Assembly (NCBI GenBank): GCA_020630115.1
Contig: JAHDCA010000039.1
Coordinates: 1-6,871, forward strand
Reading direction: 5' to 3'
DNA: 6,871 bases
Origin: Candidatus Dojkabacteria bacterium
Lineage (GTDB): Bacteria; Patescibacteriota; Dojkabacteria; SC72; JAHDCA01
The notes under the pieces are model-generated. The model had not been told where the DNA came from and did no database searches. It saw only the letters and a program-made list of their open reading frames with translations. The position numbers and the translations under genes are program-made. Positions 1 to 5,232 of this stretch are shown in pieces (position 1 is the stretch's first letter; each line of letters opens with the position of its first letter).

Positions 1-84
1 ACGATAATAAATATAATAATTTTTTATGCATTCTCAAATTTTATAATTTATAGATTAACTAAGTACATGGTCGCTAATGGATAA
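1..84 (+). CDS. ABC-2 type exporter permease, C-terminal end only (partial at left edge)
   Basis: Frame 1 is open from the first base to a TAA at 82-84 and gives 28 residues. They comprise a hydrophobic stretch (roughly residues 5-17, rich in Ile and Phe) followed by a basic tail ending RLTKYMVANG. A last membrane helix followed by a short 'R-x2-KY-x-x-x-G' tail is how permeases of the ABC-2_6 (PF06182-like) family typically end, and the next gene is a full member of that family ending in a similar way (KGEKRVESGSF). The stop lies inside the next gene, an 8-base overlap that suggests translational coupling. These exporters are usually encoded as an ATPase followed by two paired permeases, so this would be the first permease. 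The assignment rests on a short tail plus context; only the 3' end is visible. Confidence 0.7.
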   Translation, partial: TIINIIIFYAFSNFIIYRLTKYMVANG

Positions 85-853
85 TAACTTCAGAATCACA
101 AAAGTAATATTAAGATCTGAAATTGACAGAGTCATGAGCTATAAAGCATCGACACTTGCCTCAATGTTTTTTTCAATACTGTCGACTATAGTGTTCCTGC
201 TTGTCTGGTGGCTACTATACAACCAATACGAAGAGATCAATGGATACCGCTTTGAAGACGCTTGCCTCATGCTCGGAACTATCTGGTGCGTGTTTGGAAT
301 CGTTCATACTTTCCTTGGCGGTATTGGAAGAACACCTGATTATGTTCAAAGAGGTAACTTTATCGAATTACAACTGTTTCCATATCCATCCTTCTTACTC
401 TTGAGTTTGAAAGGCCTGAGGATCGCAAGCTTTGCTGACCTAATATTGGGAATCGCGAGTTTGGCATACTACTTCAGCGTAGGTGGCGGAATAAACATCT
501 TTATCTTAATCGGTATAATAATCTTCGCAGCAGTAGGAATTTACGGATTCTATCTCTTGATGGGAGCTCTAACACTCTTCTTCCCTGGCGCAGGGTTTGG
601 AATAATGAACGCATTCTGGTCAGTCATGATCGGACCGAGCTTCTACTCGTACGGGAACTTCCCAAGAGCTTTAAGGATATTCTTATGGTTCACTTCTACG
701 ATTCCTGTGATCGTATTGCCCATTGAGGTAATTAGAGGGACATTTAGTATGCAGTGGCTGGTCGTTAGTTGGGCAGTTAGTTGCTTCGTACTTTGGCTAG
801 CGGTATTTACTTGGGTCAAAGGCGAGAAGAGGGTTGAGAGTGGGAGTTTTTGA
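77..853 (+). CDS. ABC-2 family exporter permease (PF06182-like), second of a pair
   Basis: This is a 258-residue integral membrane protein, about the usual length (near 260) for this family. A short cytoplasmic N-terminus is followed by about six hydrophobic segments: residues 26-48, 62-82, 105-133, 140-168, 202-218 and 226-247, with a further weakly hydrophobic stretch at 173-190. Family-like landmarks are GNFIELQL after the second helix (the 'G-x-hydrophobic-x3-L' loop), the SYGNFPRALRIF segment before the sixth helix, and the basic C-terminal tail. It would pair with the preceding permease and an ATPase encoded upstream to export an unknown substrate across the cytoplasmic membrane. The ATG at 77 overlaps the end of the previous gene (stop at 82-84) and no Shine-Dalgarno sequence precedes it, so translation is probably coupled. 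No strong terminator follows: 854-931 holds only a weak AT hairpin near 867-882. The substrate cannot be read from the sequence. Confidence 0.88.
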   Translation: MDNNFRITKVILRSEIDRVMSYKASTLASMFFSILSTIVFLLVWWLLYNQYEEINGYRFEDACLMLGTIWCVFGIVHTFLGGIGRTPDYVQRGNFIELQLFPYPSFLLLSLKGLRIASFADLILGIASLAYYFSVGGGINIFILIGIIIFAAVGIYGFYLLMGALTLFFPGAGFGIMNAFWSVMIGPSFYSYGNFPRALRIFLWFTSTIPVIVLPIEVIRGTFSMQWLVVSWAVSCFVLWLAVFTWVKGEKRVESGSF

Positions 854-931
854 GATTGAACGTTTTCTATTATTCAAAATAGTTTCGATACAAAGAGTTA
901 ATCTTCAGGTGTGTATGTAGAATCATCAATA

Positions 932-960
932 TTGGCAGGTAGAGAAGCCTATAGTATAAT
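932..960 (+). promoter_or_regulatory. Sigma70-type promoter giving a probable leaderless mRNA
   Basis: The -35 box is TTGGCA at 932-937 and the -10 box is TATAAT at 955-960, separated by exactly 17 bases. The ATG of the next gene begins at 966, only 5 bases after the -10 box, so transcription should start at or within a base or two of the start codon. That leaves no room for a Shine-Dalgarno sequence. The boxes and spacing are seen directly; the leaderless start is inferred from the usual distance between a -10 box and the transcription start. Confidence 0.8.
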
Positions 961-965
961 TAGGC

Positions 966-1469
966 ATGCTTAAAAGGAGAAGTTTAAATAAAAAGTTAAA
1001 TAAATGGGAAAGGCTTCAAAAGAATTATCAAGAGAGTGAACGTAAACCCCACTTCATTCATGGCTGTGCTTTAATTGATGCCGAGCCATCATCACCTGAC
1101 GGTGCTCCAAATCTATATGGCTACGAGCTATATATAAGCCCATTTAATGAAATGGATCCTGCTAGAGCAAAGTCGAAGTACAAAGAGTATGGCTTTAAAA
1201 CCATAGATGCAAAAGCATTAATAGCTTACGATACAATTTCCGTCGTTCGATTACTCAGAGGAAATAGAGATAGCAGAGTACCTAATTCATCATTGGTCTT
1301 ATGCGAACCAACAAACGAAGGCATCTCTAGACTTTTTTCAAATGTATTCAATATTCCTCATATGACTACAAATGTTTACGGTTCAATACCAGTCTCATCC
1401 ATTCTAAATTATAGTAATTCTAATGGAGTTAAGCTATATAGCTCATTATTGAATACTTTAAAATTCTAG
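966..1469 (+). CDS. Hypothetical protein, 167 residues, family not recognised
   Basis: I do not recognise this protein. The N-terminus (residues 1-28) is strongly basic and probably helical (MLKRRSLNKKLNKWERLQKN), which could contact nucleic acid or a membrane surface, but that is only a guess. The remainder looks like a soluble mixed alpha/beta domain, with a GCALIDAEPSSPDG stretch near residues 33-46, an acidic-to-basic region around 60-80, and a Ser/Asn-rich C-terminus. There is no signal peptide, membrane helix or obvious catalytic motif. Only two cysteines are present, at about residues 34 and 112. The start at 966 is set by the promoter 5 bases upstream. A good Shine-Dalgarno-like run (972-982) lies inside the gene but is followed by no in-frame start. 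It has its own promoter and no close neighbour on its strand (112 bases after the permease, 175 before pheS), so it is probably monocistronic. A hand-counted sample line is about 35% GC against 48% in one pheT line, so it may be AT-richer than its neighbours. Confidence 0.72.
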   Translation: MLKRRSLNKKLNKWERLQKNYQESERKPHFIHGCALIDAEPSSPDGAPNLYGYELYISPFNEMDPARAKSKYKEYGFKTIDAKALIAYDTISVVRLLRGNRDSRVPNSSLVLCEPTNEGISRLFSNVFNIPHMTTNVYGSIPVSSILNYSNSNGVKLYSSLLNTLKF

Positions 1470-1563
1470 TGAGTAGAAGTTATATAATTCCTTAATTATC
1501 AATCCCGACTAAACACTTGTATTATTCACTAACACAAAAAATTAACTACATACTTTTCTCAAT

Positions 1564-1589
1564 ATCATAAATGATCCATGATTTATGAT
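1564..1589. repeat. 26-base near-perfect palindrome upstream of pheS (possible operator)
   Basis: The left arm ATCATAAAT (1564-1572) is matched by the right arm ATTTATGAT (1581-1589), 9 of 9 complementary. Two of the four central pairs also match, leaving one G-G mismatch and the CC centre. The centre lies about 68 bases before the predicted pheS transcription start, a distance typical of an activator site. It has no T-run after it and is upstream of the -10 box, so it is not an attenuator of the predicted transcript. It could instead be part of the 3' region of the preceding transcript. The symmetry is seen; the role is inference. Confidence 0.5.
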
Positions 1590-1632
1590 TGACTCATTCA
1601 ACTTTTTCCTCCACACCAGCCCCAATCCCCGC

Positions 1633-1638
1633 TATAAT
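1633..1638 (+). promoter_or_regulatory. -10 box of the pheS promoter, probable leaderless start
   Basis: A perfect TATAAT ends 6 bases before the ATG at 1645, so the expected transcription start falls on the A of the start codon. The position where a -35 box should be (about 1609-1616) reads TCCACA or similar and is a poor match, and there is no TGn extension. A TTGACT at 1589-1594 is too far away (38 bases) to serve. The promoter may therefore depend on an activator. The rest of 1470-1644 is AT-rich and holds no gene that I can support. Confidence 0.65.
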
Positions 1639-1644
1639 ACAACT

Positions 1645-2655
1645 ATGAAATTCACAAACCAATCAGTAACTGATGCTTTTGAGACTCTTCAAGGCCACAT
1701 AGAACAAAACAGCTTGGATAAGAAGATTCTTATGCATCCAGTATTTAAGGAGCTATACGGATCACTAAAATCCGCAAAGCCAGAGAGTAAAGCTAGCTTA
1801 GGTAAAGAGATTAATGAGCTTAAGAACTATTATCAGGAACAATTAAAAGAACAATCTGAGAATCAGTCATTTGCTCTTAAAACGCCAATCGACGTGACAG
1901 CAGATATGGATCTGAACCAGGATAGGATTTTGACAAGCTCAACAAAAGGTTCGCTACATCCAATCGTCCAGGAGAGTAAAAAGATATATGAGATCTTTAA
2001 GGGAATGGGATTTGATATCGTTGAGAGCAGACAACTTGATAATGATTACAATATGTTCGAAGCTTTAAACTTCCCACCAGATCACCCAGCAAGAGGGGAT
2101 TATGATAGTTTTAAAACTGAAGAAGGATTGATACCACCAGCACATACATCAACGATGCAAAACCGAGTGATTTCAAGCAAACCAGGAGATGTTGCGGCTA
2201 TTATTCCAGGTAGGGTATATCGAAACGAAGCTACAGATGCAAATCATGAACATACTTTTTATCAAGTAGAGGGAGTTTTTGTTGGTAAAGATATCTCGGT
2301 TGGTAATATGTTTGCGACATTTAAGACATTTTTAGAGAAGTACTTCGAGATGGAGATAGATACAAAGATGCAGCCAGCCTTCTTTCCTTTTACTGAGCCA
2401 GATATTGAATTTTTAATGAGTTGCCCATTCTGTAACAAGACAGGATGTAAAGTCTGTGGACATGGCGGATATATGGAGATCGTAGGTTGTGGAATGATCC
2501 ATCCTAACGTTTTGAGAATGGCGGGGAAAGACCCTGAAGTGTATACAGGATTTGCTTGGGGATTTGGGCTTGATCGTCTAGTTATGATTAAGAATGGTAT
2601 CGAAGACATCAGACATCTTCACAGTGGGAATTTAGATTTTTTGACTCAATTTTAG
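1645..2655 (+). CDS. pheS: Phenylalanyl-tRNA synthetase alpha subunit
   Basis: This is the class II synthetase catalytic subunit, which with PheT forms the cytoplasmic (alpha-beta)2 enzyme that charges tRNA-Phe. The start at 1645 gives 336 residues, close to the usual 325-345. An ATG at 1585 in the same frame would add 20 residues unlike the family and would place the TATAAT inside the gene. An N-terminal helical region (1-75, tRNA-binding coiled coil in the family) precedes the catalytic domain. Motif 1 is around HPIVQESKKIYEIF to LNFPPDHPAR (105-150), motif 2 is GRVYRNEATDANHEHTFYQVEG (189-210), split here as GRVYRNEATD then ANHEHTFYQVEG, and motif 3 is GFAWGFGLDRLVM (302-314). The phenylalanine-pocket residues H167, S169, Q207, E209, F247, F249 and A304 appear in their expected contexts. 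Oddities are PPAHTS where RTHTS is usual, W305 where the family normally has Phe, and a four-cysteine insert (C260, C263, C268, C271) just before the GYMEIVGCGMIHPNVL strand. It is co-transcribed with pheT, 12 bases downstream. Confidence 0.97.
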   Translation: MKFTNQSVTDAFETLQGHIEQNSLDKKILMHPVFKELYGSLKSAKPESKASLGKEINELKNYYQEQLKEQSENQSFALKTPIDVTADMDLNQDRILTSSTKGSLHPIVQESKKIYEIFKGMGFDIVESRQLDNDYNMFEALNFPPDHPARGDYDSFKTEEGLIPPAHTSTMQNRVISSKPGDVAAIIPGRVYRNEATDANHEHTFYQVEGVFVGKDISVGNMFATFKTFLEKYFEMEIDTKMQPAFFPFTEPDIEFLMSCPFCNKTGCKVCGHGGYMEIVGCGMIHPNVLRMAGKDPEVYTGFAWGFGLDRLVMIKNGIEDIRHLHSGNLDFLTQF

Positions 2656-2661
2656 AAAGGA
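2656..2661 (+). promoter_or_regulatory. Shine-Dalgarno sequence of pheT
   Basis: AAAGGA lies directly after the pheS stop codon (TAG, 2653-2655) and 6 bases before the pheT ATG at 2668. It fixes the pheT start and shows that genes inside this operon use ordinary ribosome binding while the first gene appears leaderless. Confidence 0.8.
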
Positions 2662-2667
2662 TTAACT

Positions 2668-5127
2668 ATGAAAATTTCATTAAACCTAGTAAAAAAGTTC
2701 ATCGACTTAGGAGACTTACCTGTTCAACAGATCGCCGATCAAGTTCACACGCAGATCGGTGAGGTTGATGGCGTACAGTACCTAGGAGATAAGTATAGAA
2801 ACATCATCATTGGAGAGATACTTAATGTGCAGGATCACCCGGAAGCAGACAAACTAAATGTACATAAAGTAGCAATCTCACAAAGCGAAGAAGTTGTAGT
2901 TGTTGCAGGTGATAAGACACTCCAAGTAGGAGATAAAGTGGCTTACATACCACCTGGAACTGTAGTGCCTTCAACTCATGGAACACCTGAAGAGTTCAAA
3001 ATTGCTAAAAGAGAGATCCGGGGTATCGAGTCAAACGGTATGATGGCCTCTGAAGCTGAGTTAGACTTCGGTGATGATCACTCTGGCGTAATGACTCTCC
3101 CAGTTGAACTAGAAGTCGGCGCACAGCTAATTGATATCTACGAGCTTGATGATGTGATAATTGAAGTTGATCCTAAAGCAGTTACAAATCGACCAGACCT
3201 ATTTGGTCATTTAGGTATCGCTAGAGAATTTGCGGGGATGTTTAATTTAGATTTCTCATCACCTCAATGGTACAACCAACTAAATCTTGTAATGCCTGAT
3301 TCATTACCTGAAGTAAAGATTGACAACCAAGTCCCAGACCACTGTAATAGATATAGTGCAATAACGATTTCGAACACTCAAGTTAGCAAATCACCACTGG
3401 TTATTCAATCTTACCTAAACAGACTAGGAGTTAAGTCTATCAACAACATAGTAGACATAACAAACTATATCGCGATCACAACAGCTCAACCGATGCATGC
3501 TTATGATATGGACAAGATTGTAGCTAAATCAGGATCATCACAGATCATTGTGAGAAAGGCGATTGAGGGTGAAACCATCACGTGTTTAAACGATAAGACT
3601 TATGAATTAAGTACTGAAGATTTAGTAATCGCTGACAAGTCAGGACCAATAGGGATCGCTGGAGTTATCGGTGGAAGAGATACAGAAGTTGATGAGAATA
3701 CAAAGACTGTAATGTTTGAAGCAGCAAATTTCAATATGTACACGATACGAAGGACATCCATGCGTCACGGTATATTCACAGACGCAGTTACAAGGTTCTC
3801 TAAGGGACAAGACCCAGACAAGTGTGACAAAGCAATCACTGAAGCTGTACGTATGGCAGAGCAACTCTCGGGGTCTCAGGTCGTTTCTGAGCTAACATCT
3901 GACTACCCAATAGTAAGAGAGCACAGAACAGTCACAGCACTATCAAGCTTTATCAACCTCAAGCTCGGTACAAACCTCCCAACTTCAGAGATGGTAAATA
4001 TTCTTAATAAAGTTGAGCTCTCAACGATTGTAATAAATGAAGGACAAGAAGATGAGACTCTGCAAGTAACAGTTCCGACTCATAGAAATGACATTCACAT
4101 CCAAGAGGATTTATCTGAAGAGATCGGTAGACTACACGGTTATCACAACATCCCGCTAACCATCCCAGCAACAACAGTTGCACCAGTACAGATAGACAAG
4201 ATGCTTCAACTCAAACTTGATATCTCAGATTTACTAGCCTCAAGCGGAGCTAACCAATTACTAACTTATAATTTCATCTCAAGTAAATTATACGAGAAGC
4301 TGAACCTGGATCTCTCAAATTCTTTTAGAATCAAAAATTCAATTTCACCAGAACTTGAATACATGCGACCTCACATCATGCCAAGTTTACTAGAGAAGTT
4401 GGCAATGAACTCTCGTAAAAATTACAGTAGATTCACTCTTTTTGAAGCAAACAAAACGCATTCAAAACACGAGATGATTCAAGGAGACAATATCCCAGTT
4501 GAGAAGAATAAATTAGCTATTACTTTTACTAATTCAGACAAGAAATCGGTTGCGAGTCCTTTTTACGATATTAAATTTTATATAAATCAGATCGCTACTC
4601 AATACTCATTAGATCTTGAGTATGAGATAATCACTCCTGAGTCAGAAGTTGAGCTCGAGCATGACATCCAAAAGATCTTCGAATCAAATCGAAGTGCAAA
4701 GATTTACGCTCATGGGGTAGGTGAAAGAGTATTGATTGGATTTTTAGGTGAGTTATCTCAAAAAGTGATCAACAACTTCAAGCTAAATAAGAATTCTTGT
4801 GCAGCAGAGATCTACCTTGACGAATTAAACGAGATAATCCAAGTTAAGAAAGCTTCGAATTACAAACCAGTCTCTAGATACCAAGGAAGCTCGTTTGATA
4901 TCACTTATGAGCTCAACTTAAACGACGAAGTCGCTGACCTTCTTGCTAAGATCAATAATCATAGTATAGAGATGCAAGAGCAAGTAAAATTTAACTGTAC
5001 TTACATCTTTAACTCAGAAGGTGAAGATATAAAGAAAGTAACAATCCATTTCGAAGTCTCAGATAGCAGCCAAACTATTAATAGCCAAAGAATTCAAGAG
5101 ATCATAAATATCTTCGAGAAGATTTAA
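2668..5127 (+). CDS. pheT: Phenylalanyl-tRNA synthetase beta subunit
   Basis: At 819 residues it is slightly longer than the common 790-805. Domains in order are: an N-terminal part and EMAP/tRNA-binding OB fold (about 40-150, with DHPEADKL, then GDKVAYIPPGTVVP and REIRGIESNGMMAS); the NRPDLFGHLGIARE segment (174-187); the B3/4 editing domain (about 228-400, with NNIVDITNYI, QPMHAYD and GIAGVIGG); the B5 domain (about 420-497, ending PTHRNDIHIQEDLSEEIGRL and HGYHNIP); the catalytic-like core that contacts the alpha subunit (about 505-720, with SPELEYMRP and FTLFEAN); and a C-terminal FDX-ACB anticodon-binding domain (about 728-819). The His of QPMHAYD (277) and the Glu of FEAANF (351) occupy positions tied to Tyr-tRNA-Phe editing in the family, so editing is probably intact. 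In the FDX-ACB domain the usual RD is replaced by SRYQGSSFDI. The gene follows pheS closely and ends 29 bases before a strong terminator. Confidence 0.97.
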   Translation: MKISLNLVKKFIDLGDLPVQQIADQVHTQIGEVDGVQYLGDKYRNIIIGEILNVQDHPEADKLNVHKVAISQSEEVVVVAGDKTLQVGDKVAYIPPGTVVPSTHGTPEEFKIAKREIRGIESNGMMASEAELDFGDDHSGVMTLPVELEVGAQLIDIYELDDVIIEVDPKAVTNRPDLFGHLGIAREFAGMFNLDFSSPQWYNQLNLVMPDSLPEVKIDNQVPDHCNRYSAITISNTQVSKSPLVIQSYLNRLGVKSINNIVDITNYIAITTAQPMHAYDMDKIVAKSGSSQIIVRKAIEGETITCLNDKTYELSTEDLVIADKSGPIGIAGVIGGRDTEVDENTKTVMFEAANFNMYTIRRTSMRHGIFTDAVTRFSKGQDPDKCDKAITEAVRMAEQLSGSQVVSELTSDYPIVREHRTVTALSSFINLKLGTNLPTSEMVNILNKVELSTIVINEGQEDETLQVTVPTHRNDIHIQEDLSEEIGRLHGYHNIPLTIPATTVAPVQIDKMLQLKLDISDLLASSGANQLLTYNFISSKLYEKLNLDLSNSFRIKNSISPELEYMRPHIMPSLLEKLAMNSRKNYSRFTLFEANKTHSKHEMIQGDNIPVEKNKLAITFTNSDKKSVASPFYDIKFYINQIATQYSLDLEYEIITPESEVELEHDIQKIFESNRSAKIYAHGVGERVLIGFLGELSQKVINNFKLNKNSCAAEIYLDELNEIIQVKKASNYKPVSRYQGSSFDITYELNLNDEVADLLAKINNHSIEMQEQVKFNCTYIFNSEGEDIKKVTIHFEVSDSSQTINSQRIQEIINIFEKI

Positions 5128-5155
5128 TACTTTAATTCATCTCGAAAATCAAATT

Positions 5156-5185
5156 AAATAGGCTCGCAAATGCGAGCCTATTTTT
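5156..5185. terminator. Strong intrinsic terminator shared by converging transcripts
   Basis: A perfect 12-base-pair stem (5156-5167 with 5172-5183, core AGGCTCGC/GCGAGCCT) closes a 4-base AAAT loop and runs into TTTTT (5181-5185) on the plus strand, ending the pheST transcript 29 bases after pheT. Read on the minus strand, the same stem is followed by TTTAATTT, a reasonable T-rich tract, about 50 bases after the end of the PBP gene. It therefore probably works in both directions. The rest of 5128-5232 holds nothing else I can support. Confidence 0.92.
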
Positions 5186-5232
5186 CACTAAGTATATTTC
5201 GGCAAATGACTTATGAAGTCTAATAATAACTA

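Noticed and set aside
972..1006. Strong Shine-Dalgarno-like run (AAAAGGAGAAG, 972-982) that might mark a later start of the 167-residue gene
   Set aside because: No ATG, GTG or TTG in the gene's frame follows at a suitable distance. The ATG at 1004 is in another frame. The promoter geometry favours the ATG at 966.
1484..1499. Small hairpin ATAATT/AATTAT as a terminator for the 167-residue gene
   Set aside because: The stem is only six A-T pairs and no T-run follows, so it is expected by chance in AT-rich DNA.
1589..1594. TTGACT as the -35 box of the pheS promoter
   Set aside because: It lies 38 bases from the TATAAT, far beyond the usual 16-19, and no good -10 box lies at the right distance from it.
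1585..1644. Longer pheS start at 1585, or a Phe-rich leader peptide (MIDSFNFFLH) like the pheST attenuator of enteric bacteria
   Set aside because: The stretch has no stop before pheS, no attenuator hairpin follows it, and it lies upstream of or across the predicted -10 box. The extra 20 residues do not resemble the PheS N-terminus.
2262..2609. Minus-strand open frame of 115 codons inside pheS
   Set aside because: It is a shadow of the strongly conserved pheS frame and shows no family motif or start signal.
3640..3864. Minus-strand open frame of 74 codons inside pheT
   Set aside because: It overlaps the conserved B3/4 domain of pheT and has a composition typical of an antisense shadow.
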